Source of the DNA: Candidatus Limivicinus sp.
GTDB taxonomy: Bacteria; Bacillota; Clostridia; Oscillospirales; Oscillospiraceae
Length of the DNA: 47,516 nt
Assembly: GCA_029264685.1 (NCBI GenBank)
Contig: JARHZW010000037.1
Span: 1-47,516, forward strand
Direction: 5' to 3'
Made by a program: the position numbers and the translations under genes. Shown here one piece after another: positions 32,749 to 40,515 of this stretch. Under the pieces are notes generated by a model, which made no database searches, had not been told where the DNA came from, and saw only the letters and a program-made list of their open reading frames with translations. Numbering within the stretch: the first letter of the stretch is position 1; each line of letters opens with the position of its first letter.

Positions 32749-32823
32749 GGTTTCTTCCTTTCTGCGCTTATGTATTTAAAGTTAATTCTACCCCTTGAGA
32801 CAGAATATTACAAGACACATTCC

Positions 32824-32850
32824 TTGACTTTTTGTAAATTTTGTTATAAA
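32824..32850 (+). promoter_or_regulatory. possible promoter of the first VanY-like gene
   Basis: TTGACT (32824-32829) and TATAAA (32845-32850) with a short 15-bp spacer. Weak; the spacing is below the usual 16-18. Confidence 0.3.
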
Positions 32851-32892
32851 GTTTTTAAAAGCAGAATTTACTTTGTAAACGGAGCACAGACT

Positions 32893-33753
32893 ATGAAGGT
32901 AAAAAATAAAAACGGAGTTAAAATAATAAGCTATGTTGTTATCTTTCTGCTGCTTGGAGTTTTGATTCAGAGCGTTTTATACATAAACAGTCAGGAGGAA
33001 AGCAAGGCGGGGGCCGGAGCGGCAGTTAAAGTCCTGCTTTCCGATATGGACAAAAAAGTTCAGGCATTGGAAGAGTCTGCGGCGGAGATAGACCTGCCTC
33101 TTGATGAGAATTCCGATAAAAAGACGGAGCGGGCTGAAACTCTTCGGGAGCTTTCGCTGCTGACCCTTGTAAACCCGTGGAATCCGCTGCCGGAGGATTT
33201 TGAGAGCGGGCTTGAGCTTGCCTATGTGAACGATTTTGCACCGGAACTGGAGCCTCACAACGATTATGAACAGATGGAGATACACGCTGCAAAGGCCCTT
33301 GCAAAAATGGTCAGGGACTGCCGCAGAGCAGGCCACGGGGCTTATATCTGTTCTGCCTTCCGCTCACACGAAAAGCAGGTTATGCTGTTTGAGAATAAAA
33401 TTGACCGTGTTCTGGCCGAGGGCTATTCTCAGGAGGAAGCGCCGAACATTGCGGCAATGTCTGTTGCTGTACCCGGCACCAGTGAGCATGAGCTTGGTCT
33501 GTCTACGGATATTTTGGACGAGAGCTATCCCTACCTCAATGAAAATCAGGAGCACACAGGCACTCAGATATGGCTTATGGAGCACTGCTGGGAGTATGGG
33601 TTCATTCTCCGCTACCCTAACGGAACATCTGATATTACGGGGATCATATATGAGCCGTGGCATTACCGCTATGTAGGCGAGAAATTTGCAAAAGAGATAT
33701 ATGACAGCGGCCTGACTCTGGAGGAATATCTGGAGCTTAGGAGAGGACGCTGA
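32893..33753 (+). CDS. VanY-like D-alanyl-D-alanine carboxypeptidase, active-site complete
   Basis: 286 aa from ATG 32893 (CGGAG upstream; an upstream in-frame start encodes an unlikely extension). One N-terminal membrane anchor (residues about 9-31), a coiled linker of about 90 residues, then the peptidase domain. Zinc ligands His199 and Asp206 (SEHELGLSTD) and His257, with catalytic Glu254 in EPWHYRYVG, are all present. VanY enzymes remove the terminal D-Ala from peptidoglycan stems outside the membrane. It precedes the VanRS-like genes. No vanHAX genes are present, so resistance is not implied. Confidence 0.9.
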   Translation: MKVKNKNGVKIISYVVIFLLLGVLIQSVLYINSQEESKAGAGAAVKVLLSDMDKKVQALEESAAEIDLPLDENSDKKTERAETLRELSLLTLVNPWNPLPEDFESGLELAYVNDFAPELEPHNDYEQMEIHAAKALAKMVRDCRRAGHGAYICSAFRSHEKQVMLFENKIDRVLAEGYSQEEAPNIAAMSVAVPGTSEHELGLSTDILDESYPYLNENQEHTGTQIWLMEHCWEYGFILRYPNGTSDITGIIYEPWHYRYVGEKFAKEIYDSGLTLEEYLELRRGR

Positions 33754-33754
33754 T

Positions 33755-33792
33755 AAAAAAGACCGATTTCTTACGAGAAATCGGTCTTTTTT
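33755..33792 (+). terminator. terminator of the first VanY-like gene
   Basis: AAAAAAGACCGATTTC (33755-33770) pairs perfectly with GAAATCGGTCTTTTTT (33777-33792), loop 6 nt. Strong. Confidence 0.9.
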
Positions 33793-33801
33793 GCGCCTTA
33801 A

Positions 33802-33850
33802 TTCTTAAGAATTCTTAAATTTGAGATTTTATATTAAATTTTTATATGAT
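33802..33850 (+). promoter_or_regulatory. promoter of the VanRS-like operon with TTCTTAA repeats
   Basis: TTGAGA (33821-33826), 18-bp spacer, TATGAT (33845-33850). Just upstream, two direct TTCTTAA copies (33802-33808, 33812-33818) have a 10-bp period and form a palindromic TTAAGAATTCTTAA. An autoregulatory site is possible. Confidence 0.5.
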
Positions 33851-33897
33851 ATTTTTGGAAAGTGCTGTATACTTTAGAAAACAGGAGGGGATTATCG

Positions 33898-34551
33898 GTG
33901 CTAAAAATACTTGTGGTTGAGGATGAAAAGCCAATTTCTCAGCTTATTCGCCTCAGTCTTACAAAAGCAGGATATAATGTAGTCTGTGCTTACGACGGAA
34001 ATCAGGCGGTAAATATCCTTGATAACGAAGCCTTTGACCTGCTGCTTCTGGATGTTATGCTTCCGGAAATATCAGGCTTTGAGCTTATGGACTATGTGAA
34101 GCCCATGGGTACACCTGTAATATTCATAACGGCTAAAAACTCCCTTCAGGACAGGGTCAGAGGTCTTAAAATGGGGGCAGAGGATTACATAGTAAAGCCA
34201 TTTGAAGTGATGGAACTGCTGGCAAGAGTTGAAGTGGTGCTTAGACGCTATAAAAAGACAGCAGAAATGCTTCAAGTGGGTGATGTAAGCATAGATTTGC
34301 GGTCTTTGCAGGTGCATCGTGGGGATGAACTTGTAGAACTGACCAAAAAGGAATGGGATCTTATGCTGCTGTTTGCCCGAAACCCCAATGTGGCTCTTTA
34401 CAGAGAAACCATTTACGAGCGTGTGTGGGGCGGAGAATATCCGGTGGGAAGCAGGGTGGTTGACCTGCATATACAGCGGCTCAGAAAGAAAATAGGCTGG
34501 GAGGACAGGCTTGCGACCGTCAGCGGAGTAGGTTACAGGCTTGAGGCATGA
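33898..34551 (+). CDS. OmpR-family response regulator, VanR-like
   Basis: 217 aa from GTG 33898 (AGGAGGGG at 7-nt spacing; an upstream ATG frame has no ribosome site). Receiver domain with Asp52 (LLLLDVMLPE), Lys in DYIVKPFEVME, then a winged helix (about 125-217) with YERVWGGEYPVGSRVVDLHIQRLRKKIG. OmpR-type regulators bind phased direct repeats at promoters. Likely partner of the kinase 24 nt downstream. Confidence 0.92.
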   Translation: MLKILVVEDEKPISQLIRLSLTKAGYNVVCAYDGNQAVNILDNEAFDLLLLDVMLPEISGFELMDYVKPMGTPVIFITAKNSLQDRVRGLKMGAEDYIVKPFEVMELLARVEVVLRRYKKTAEMLQVGDVSIDLRSLQVHRGDELVELTKKEWDLMLLFARNPNVALYRETIYERVWGGEYPVGSRVVDLHIQRLRKKIGWEDRLATVSGVGYRLEA

Positions 34552-34575
34552 AAGCTTCGGGGAGAGATTTTAAGG

Positions 34576-35976
34576 GTGAAATTCAGGCTTAAAATAACCA
34601 TATCCATGCTGTGGGTTCTGGCGCTTGCCTTTGGGGTTGGCGGAAGTCTGCTTATAACACTGGGATTTTCCGGAAATTTTGAGCGGGAGATGCAGTCTGC
34701 ATTAAGCTCATACAAAATGGTTTTGAATACCCTTAGAATGGTGGACGAAACGGGACCGGTTCCCGATCATTCCAATTTGTCTCAGGCCCTAATGAAGCTT
34801 GATTCTCAGGGCAGCGGCGGCTGGTCTGCCATAAGACTGGGGGATGAGGTATCCGTTTTGTATGAGGACAACAGCATAGGCCTGAACCTGTCTGAGAGTG
34901 TACCGCAGCAGGAGGGGTCTGCCGATATAAGCGTTATAGAGGATATATACGGGGGAAAACACATTAAAATCAGCGCATATCTAAGCACTGCCGGAGACAG
35001 GCTGCGCCTTGACCAGTGCTATGACATCAGCCCCCTTTATACCCAGAGAAACGAACAGCTGAATACATACCGCCATGTGTTTATAATCATGCTGCTGACA
35101 GGCGGCGTTTTGACATGGGCTTTGGCTTTCTGGCTTACAAGGCCTCTTTCTGCACTGTCGGAGGCAACTAAGCGCTTTGCACAGGGGGATCTGGACTACA
35201 GGGCGGAAATCCGCTCTCAGGATGAGCTGGGAGTATTGACGAAAAATTTTAACACAATGGCCGAAAAGCTGGAGGAAAACATCGTGACCATTCAGGACAC
35301 TGCGGCCAGACAGGAAGCATTTATGGGAAACTTCGCCCATGAGATGAAAAATCCCATGACTTCCATAATCGGTTATGCGGAGCTGATAAGAGGGCAGATG
35401 CTGGATCAGCGAGAGCAGATGGACGCTGCAAACTACATTTTTTCCGAGGGAAAACGCCTTGAAAGCCTGTCCGTAAAGCTGCTGGATATTCTGGTTTTAA
35501 AGAAGAATGAAGTGACGCTCCGTCCTGCAAAGCCCTCCCAGATCGTTGGCAGCATGGTTCAGCATTTGCAGAGAGTATATGAGGAAAAGGGGATAGTGTT
35601 AAGGTGCCGGACGGAGGACGGCTGGTGTATGCTTGAGCCTGACCTTGTAAAGTCACTGCTTGTGAATCTGCTGGATAACGCCAGAAAATCCATGGATAGG
35701 GGCGGCAATATTTTTGTGGTCTCGGAAATGACAGAGGACGGCTGTGTAATACGAGTGCATGATACGGGCAGGGGAATTCCGCAGGAGGAGCTTTCCAGAA
35801 TTACGGAGGCGTTCTACAGGGTGGACAAAAGCCGTTCCAGAGCTCAGGGGGGCGTAGGACTGGGGCTTGCACTATGCAATGAAATTGCAAAGCTTCATAA
35901 CGGCAGCCTTAAATTTGAAAGCCGAACAGGAAACGGAACCTGCGTTACGGCTTACCTGAAAGGCGGGCGGATATGA
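34576..35976 (+). CDS. membrane sensor histidine kinase, VanS-like
   Basis: 466 aa from GTG 34576 (TTAAGG upstream). Two N-terminal helices (about 8-28 and 165-187) bracket an extracellular sensor of about 130 residues. HAMP follows (TRPLSALSEATKRFAQGDL), then HisKA with GNFAHEMKNPMTS (His255) and HATPase with N-box LVNLLDNARKSM and G-box GVGLGLALCNEI. It presumably senses a cell-envelope signal and phosphorylates the neighbouring regulator. Overlaps the next gene by four bases. Confidence 0.93.
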   Translation: MKFRLKITISMLWVLALAFGVGGSLLITLGFSGNFEREMQSALSSYKMVLNTLRMVDETGPVPDHSNLSQALMKLDSQGSGGWSAIRLGDEVSVLYEDNSIGLNLSESVPQQEGSADISVIEDIYGGKHIKISAYLSTAGDRLRLDQCYDISPLYTQRNEQLNTYRHVFIIMLLTGGVLTWALAFWLTRPLSALSEATKRFAQGDLDYRAEIRSQDELGVLTKNFNTMAEKLEENIVTIQDTAARQEAFMGNFAHEMKNPMTSIIGYAELIRGQMLDQREQMDAANYIFSEGKRLESLSVKLLDILVLKKNEVTLRPAKPSQIVGSMVQHLQRVYEEKGIVLRCRTEDGWCMLEPDLVKSLLVNLLDNARKSMDRGGNIFVVSEMTEDGCVIRVHDTGRGIPQEELSRITEAFYRVDKSRSRAQGGVGLGLALCNEIAKLHNGSLKFESRTGNGTCVTAYLKGGRI

Positions 35977-36770
35977 GAGAAAAAAAGTCGGAAAAGCATG
36001 TTAAGCAAAAAGAACGAAAGAAATTTAAGCACCTTGACGGTGTTTTACAGGGGGTTCTGCTGGTACTTATGTCTCTTGCTGCCCTTGGGGCAGGACTATC
36101 CGTTCCGGATCTGGCGGCTGCGGTTCAGGACAAAAGAGTGGATAAATTTCAGCGTGAGGAGCTGCTTGAACCGGGAGCTTTGAGCCTGACGGGAGACGAG
36201 AAAAAAATTGCCAAAATTGCCATTGCCAAAGAAATCATGCACGATGACGGAAGGAAATTCCGACTGGTGGAACTCAATAGCGGCCGTTTCCTGTCGGAAA
36301 GCGAGGCAAAAGACAGGCTTCGGGATGTGATGGAGCTTGCTCAGAACTGCGGCCTGTATGCGGGAATGGCGGGAGACTGGTCCGAGCTGCACGGAAAGGC
36401 CGTGCTGTGTATTCCGGAAAGCGAGGACACAGGCACGGGGCTTGTGTGGATCATGGAGGCACGATGCCAGCTTGGGGACAGCCTGTGCAGACTTGAATAT
36501 ATTGTGGATGATACAAGCGGACTTGTTGCGGCAGCCTCGCTCCACGGCCCTGTGGGCTCTATGCCTGAAAACAGAGCAGAGACGCTTAAAAGCCTTGCGG
36601 AAAATCTGGAAAGGTATTACGCCTTTTCGGACACCGAACTTGCCGTTCAAAACGGAGGTCAGCCGATAAACGGAGGCGGCGATGAATTCTGCATTTGCTT
36701 TCTTCGTGAGGGGGAGGCAGTTCTGGAGCTTCCTGTTACCATCGGGGATTCACTGTGGAAAATCGGCTGA
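35973..36770 (+). CDS. single-pass membrane protein of unknown function in the VanRS-like operon
   Basis: 265 aa. Highly basic cytosolic start (KKSEKHVKQKERKKFKH), one membrane helix at about residues 26-46 (LQGVLLVLMSLAALGAGLSV), then an exported domain of about 215 residues without known motifs. Overlap with the kinase stop (ATGA) and its position in the operon suggest an accessory partner of the kinase, analogous to YycH/YycI for WalK, which is inference from context. I do not recognise the family. Confidence 0.6.
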   Translation: MREKKSEKHVKQKERKKFKHLDGVLQGVLLVLMSLAALGAGLSVPDLAAAVQDKRVDKFQREELLEPGALSLTGDEKKIAKIAIAKEIMHDDGRKFRLVELNSGRFLSESEAKDRLRDVMELAQNCGLYAGMAGDWSELHGKAVLCIPESEDTGTGLVWIMEARCQLGDSLCRLEYIVDDTSGLVAAASLHGPVGSMPENRAETLKSLAENLERYYAFSDTELAVQNGGQPINGGGDEFCICFLREGEAVLELPVTIGDSLWKIG

Positions 36771-36780
36771 AAGCTTTAAA

Positions 36781-36835
36781 GTATACAAAAATGATACAAA
36801 TAATATGCAGAAGTGATACATAGGGGGATTATAAT
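36781..36835 (+). promoter_or_regulatory. four direct repeats at exact 11-bp period plus -10, candidate OmpR-type activator site
   Basis: Units begin at 36781 (GTATACAAAAA), 36792 (TGATACAAATA), 36803 (ATATGCAGAAG) and 36814 (TGATACATAGG). Positions 3-7 read ATACA, ATACA, ATGCA, ATACA. A perfect TATAAT (36830-36835) follows with no -35, and the repeats occupy that place. The layout is typical of promoters activated by an OmpR-family regulator; the neighbouring VanR-like protein is the obvious candidate. Confidence 0.7.
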
Positions 36836-36873
36836 GGGCCTGCAATCGGATAAATAAGGAAAGGGACGAAAGA

Positions 36874-37593
36874 ATGCGGGCATACGAAAAAAATCGAAAT
36901 TCTATGATAAGGCTGGGAATTCTGTGCGGTGTTCTGTGTCTGGCTGTGGTGGGGCTGCTGGTGTTTCGGGTGCTTATCTGGTCTGAAAACCGTCAGCAGA
37001 CAAGACTTTTAGTTCTGGTTAATGACTGGAACGGCGTGGATTCCGCCAATTTCAAAGTGAAGCTTCAAAAGCTTCAGTGCGGTGCAGAGGTGGACACTCA
37101 TTGTGCATCGGATCTGGAGCAAATGCTGACCGATTGCCGCCTTGCAGGCTGCGACCCTGTGGTGGTGTGCGGTTACAGAGACCGTGAAGAGCAGAAAAAG
37201 CTGTATGAAAAAGAGTACAGCCTGTATATAGAGCAGGGAAAAACCTGTGACGAGGCCACTGTCCTTTCCTCACGAAAGGTTGCACGACCCGGCAGAAGCG
37301 AGCATGAGCTTGGCCTTTCGGTGGACATAGTTGACGGCAGCTACAGGGAGCTTGACCAGAAGCAGGAAGAAACCCACACTGCAAAGTGGCTTAGGGAAAA
37401 CGCCGAACGCTACGGCTTTGTTCTGCGCTATCCCGAAAACTCGGAGAGCGTTACGGGTATGGTTTATCAGCCGTGGCACTACCGCTATGTAGGGAAGATG
37501 GCAGCGGAGCAGATGAAGGAGCTGGGCATATGCCTTGAAGAATATGTACAGATGTTTTTTTCAGAAAAAGCCGTAATTGTACACAAAAAATGA
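36874..37593 (+). CDS. VanY-like carboxypeptidase paralogue with catalytic Glu replaced by Gln
   Basis: 239 aa. N-terminal membrane anchor (about residues 12-32), then a VanY domain. Zinc ligands His144, Asp151 (SEHELGLSVD) and His202 (PWHYRYVG) are kept, but the catalytic base position is Gln199 (QPWHYRYVG) where the paralogue at 32893 has Glu. The codon is CAG against GAG, a single base change. This predicts weak or no carboxypeptidase activity and perhaps a binding or regulatory role. GGAAAGGGACGAAAGA precedes the ATG. Confidence 0.85.
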   Translation: MRAYEKNRNSMIRLGILCGVLCLAVVGLLVFRVLIWSENRQQTRLLVLVNDWNGVDSANFKVKLQKLQCGAEVDTHCASDLEQMLTDCRLAGCDPVVVCGYRDREEQKKLYEKEYSLYIEQGKTCDEATVLSSRKVARPGRSEHELGLSVDIVDGSYRELDQKQEETHTAKWLRENAERYGFVLRYPENSESVTGMVYQPWHYRYVGKMAAEQMKELGICLEEYVQMFFSEKAVIVHKK

Positions 37594-37620
37594 AGGTCCG
37601 ACTGAGACCTTCATTTTTTT
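37585..37620 (+). terminator. terminator of the second VanY-like gene
   Basis: TGAAGGTC (37591-37598), which includes the stop codon, pairs with GACCTTCA (37606-37613), flanked by A6 and T7. Could also terminate the convergent small gene. Confidence 0.8.
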
Positions 37621-37628
37621 CATACCTG

Positions 37629-37970
37629 TTAAACCAAAAGTATAATAGTTATTACTGCGGCAGCCGCAATAAGCAGAGCGATAAGACATATTACCCCTAT
37701 TCTTTTGTTTTCGGCGGCAGGGACATTGCTTCCCACAAAACCCTCTGCCGCCTCTTTTGCCTGATTGAGAAGCTCCGTCCTGCTTATATCCGAGGAGAAA
37801 AAATAATCGTCCCTGAGAAAAAACACCGCCTGCCTGAACATGGGATTTGGAGGCTTTACAACGATTACATTCTGCATCTTGCCTTTAAGTCTGACCTGTG
37901 AGCGGGGGGAATGTTTACCGCTGCGGGTAAACATTTTGTCACGGAGATTTTCGTTCGGGTTCGTGTTCAT
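37629..37970 (-). CDS. small tail-anchored membrane protein next to spoIIE
   Basis: 113 aa, with a basic cytosolic N-terminal 85 residues and one C-terminal helix (about 92-112, IGVICLIALLIAAAAVITIILLV). The start overlaps the spoIIE stop by four bases, so it is translationally coupled and probably made in sporulation with SpoIIE. The protein is not recognised. Confidence 0.6.
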   Translation of the reverse strand: MNTNPNENLRDKMFTRSGKHSPRSQVRLKGKMQNVIVVKPPNPMFRQAVFFLRDDYFFSSDISRTELLNQAKEAAEGFVGSNVPAAENKRIGVICLIALLIAAAAVITIILLV

Positions 37971-40288
37971 TGCCTTTCCTCCACCCTGACGGTTAAAACG
38001 GTCATGTCGTCCTCAGTCCCGTAGCAGTTTTCGGCAGATTTTATCAGCTTTCGAGCCAGACTCTTCATGTCGTCGTAATCTTCAGCCAGAATGTTTCTGA
38101 GCCAGCCGTCATCAGAATCGGCAATAACTCCGTCAGAGGCAATTACTGCGGTAGAGCCGGGCTTTAAGCGCATACGCACAATGTCGGGGGCAATGCCTTC
38201 ACCGCCCGTAAGACCGGCGGCCAGAGTTTCGCCTTTTATTCGGCGTATGTTTTTCCCGTTTTTTACATAGGACGGGGCAGCTCCGTATTTATAAAAACAG
38301 GTCTCACCGCTGAAAAGGTCTACGCACATAAGGTCAACGGTTGCAAAACCCCAGGTATCGGGGCCACGCAGGAGCATTACCGAGTTTAAAATCTTCATGG
38401 CCACCGCAGGGTCAACGCCTGAACGGAGAAATTTTTCAAGGATTCCTACAACCTGAGAGCTGTCCTTTGCCGCCTCGTCTCCGCAGCCCATGCCGTCGGA
38501 GAGCAGAACGCACAGGACTCCCGCATCGGTCTTGAAATAGCTGCCCTTGTCTCCGCTGACCTTTTCCCCCTTCTTTTTTAGGGCGGCAATGCCTACGGAA
38601 ACGGCCAGCGGCTCCGCTTCAAGAAGCGTCATTCTGGATTCTCCCTCCTTATCCGCATAGGGCCTGCAAAGCCGCACACCCACAACGGAGGAAAGCTTTT
38701 CCAGATAATCCTCATCCTTTAATATGGGCGCAAGATTTCCGCTTTCAACCACGGCGTGTATTCTGCCTCCGCTGTCACGGTATACGGAGGCCTCCCCGTC
38801 AATTTCAAGGGTCCGCATATACCTCAAAAGCCGCCGCTCCGCAAGCGGATCTGAGCCGTTTATACTGCCCAGCTCCTCAGCCACATTTCCCAGTACCTGC
38901 GCCACATCCGAATACTGTCCCCATGCCACACTTCTGTTTTCCGAAAGCTTGACTCTCAGCTGACGGCGGTAACTCAGCCCTCTCAGCTCGCCGTTGACTG
39001 CTGCCACGAAGGCAGGCAGCCCTATACACTTTTCCCTGAAAAATCCCGGCAGATCCGTTGCCCGCAGGCTACCGTTTTCTATCATGGCTTTGGTTGCGTC
39101 GTTCATTGCGGAAAGAGTGTCCACATAGTCTGCGTTCCAGCATAGGTTTTTGTTTTTGCAGCCTACGCATACCTCGTCTGCCGCTCTGTCAAACACTCTG
39201 GCAATGTTTTCGTCGTTGTACGGTTCTTCTATATTTTTCCGCAGTATTTCATACAAGTCCCCGTAGGCTTCGCTTAAATTTTTAACTTTTGCGGCCACAA
39301 AACGCCGCAGTCCTGTTTCGCCCTTTCCCCGTTCCATTGAGAGAAAGGCAAGACCTATGCGGTTTAGGAAAGAAGAGGGCAGAAGCATGAATATAACGGA
39401 GGCACAGAAAACCTCAAAAAGAGCGCTGATGTATACCTTGGTGTTCCATGCACAGACCACGGAAAGAGCGTCGGATAGAATAAAAGACAGCAGAAAAATC
39501 AGTCTGCCGTGTTTTGAGAAAGCCCCTGAGAGCAGACCGCAAAATGCGTAGGACATGGTATAGAAAGGCGAGCCTATGTGGCATATATCCATGGAAAGAC
39601 CTAAAACCGTGCCTACGGCGGCACCGGTGAACATTCCGCCCTTTAAAGCCGAGCACATTACAAGAATAAGGGCAATAAATCTTCCCAGAGATATAACACC
39701 GAAAAATTCAATTCGGGAGAGAGCCATGAGAAGACTGGAGGCCATGATGACACATGAAATACTGTGCAGAAGCTCCGCATTTTCAGAGCTTCCCGGCTCG
39801 GAAAGTGCTTCTTTAAAAAAGAAAGTACCGCCGAAAGCCAGTGCGGTTTCAAGAAAAAGTTCGGCTAACAGCGGAATTTCCCTCTCGGGCGTATAAAAGC
39901 TTCCCAAAAATCCGGTCAGTGCCATTACCGCCGCTGCCGCAGCAGGCATGAAGAACTTCTGTCTGTAAATATTCAGCTCGTGGAACACAAAGGATATTGT
40001 GTATATAAGCACGGCGGAAGCGATGTAGCGTATGCCCCATTCAACTCCGCCTGACACAAGATAGCCAAGAGCCGCTCCCGCAAGAGCAAACACGCCTGTT
40101 ATTCCGGCTCCCGAACAGGCCACCATCGCCATGCCCAGCGGCGCACCGTTTTCCAAAATTCGAGCGCATGACATGGTAAACCCCAAAACCATATAAATTC
40201 CGCATCGAGCCGCCATTAAAAAGCGCTTGTCGATTTTTCCCCCTGCCGCCCTTAATGCGGACAGCCTCCCCTGTGATGCAAAGGACAT
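37967..40288 (-). CDS. spoIIE: stage II sporulation protein E (PP2C-type phosphatase)
   Basis: 773 aa from ATG 40288 (GGAGGAAGGAAAA just upstream); an ATG 24 nt earlier lacks a ribosome site. Residues about 25-330 carry around ten membrane helices; a linker follows, then a PP2C phosphatase domain (about 560-773) with SDGMGCGDEAAKD, ASDGVIADSDDGW and TEDDMTVLTV metal-binding Asp residues. In Bacillus, SpoIIE localises to the polar septum and dephosphorylates SpoIIAA to activate sigma-F. It marks the organism as an endospore former. Confidence 0.95.
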   Translation of the reverse strand: MSFASQGRLSALRAAGGKIDKRFLMAARCGIYMVLGFTMSCARILENGAPLGMAMVACSGAGITGVFALAGAALGYLVSGGVEWGIRYIASAVLIYTISFVFHELNIYRQKFFMPAAAAAVMALTGFLGSFYTPEREIPLLAELFLETALAFGGTFFFKEALSEPGSSENAELLHSISCVIMASSLLMALSRIEFFGVISLGRFIALILVMCSALKGGMFTGAAVGTVLGLSMDICHIGSPFYTMSYAFCGLLSGAFSKHGRLIFLLSFILSDALSVVCAWNTKVYISALFEVFCASVIFMLLPSSFLNRIGLAFLSMERGKGETGLRRFVAAKVKNLSEAYGDLYEILRKNIEEPYNDENIARVFDRAADEVCVGCKNKNLCWNADYVDTLSAMNDATKAMIENGSLRATDLPGFFREKCIGLPAFVAAVNGELRGLSYRRQLRVKLSENRSVAWGQYSDVAQVLGNVAEELGSINGSDPLAERRLLRYMRTLEIDGEASVYRDSGGRIHAVVESGNLAPILKDEDYLEKLSSVVGVRLCRPYADKEGESRMTLLEAEPLAVSVGIAALKKKGEKVSGDKGSYFKTDAGVLCVLLSDGMGCGDEAAKDSSQVVGILEKFLRSGVDPAVAMKILNSVMLLRGPDTWGFATVDLMCVDLFSGETCFYKYGAAPSYVKNGKNIRRIKGETLAAGLTGGEGIAPDIVRMRLKPGSTAVIASDGVIADSDDGWLRNILAEDYDDMKSLARKLIKSAENCYGTEDDMTVLTVRVEERQ

Positions 40289-40323
40289 TTTTCCTTCCTC
40301 CCGAGTTAACATAAGATAAATTT

Positions 40324-40356
40324 ATTATAGTTACGGCTGTACGAAAAGTGGGTCAG
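40324..40356 (-). promoter_or_regulatory. candidate spoIIE promoter with 21-bp spacing
   Basis: On the minus strand CTGACC (40351-40356) and TATAAT (40324-40329) are 21 bp apart. Bacillus spoIIE also has a sigma-A -10 and -35-like element 21 bp apart, activated by Spo0A. No clear 0A box (TGTCGAA) is visible. Confidence 0.35.
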
Positions 40357-40443
40357 TTATCGCTGTAAAATCCATGCTTATTTAAGAGAAAAATAATCGG
40401 AAATAATAAAGACCGTACGGGCAGTTCTTAATTCTGAATATAA

Positions 40444-40472
40444 AAAAAGCTCTCCATTTCGGAGAGCTTTTT
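40444..40472. terminator. terminator of the phosphoketolase gene
   Basis: AAAAAGCTCTCC (40444-40455) pairs with GGAGAGCTTTTT (40461-40472), 5-nt loop; ends the minus-strand transcript. Confidence 0.88.
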
Positions 40473-40515
40473 GTGTGCTTGGACATTATTTTACATGAAT
40501 ATACACTTTTTTATC

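Noticed and set aside
32893..37593. A vancomycin-resistance operon
   Set aside because: Only VanY, VanR and VanS-like genes are present. There is no vanH, D-Ala-D-Lac/Ser ligase or vanX, so this is more likely cell-wall housekeeping or sensing.
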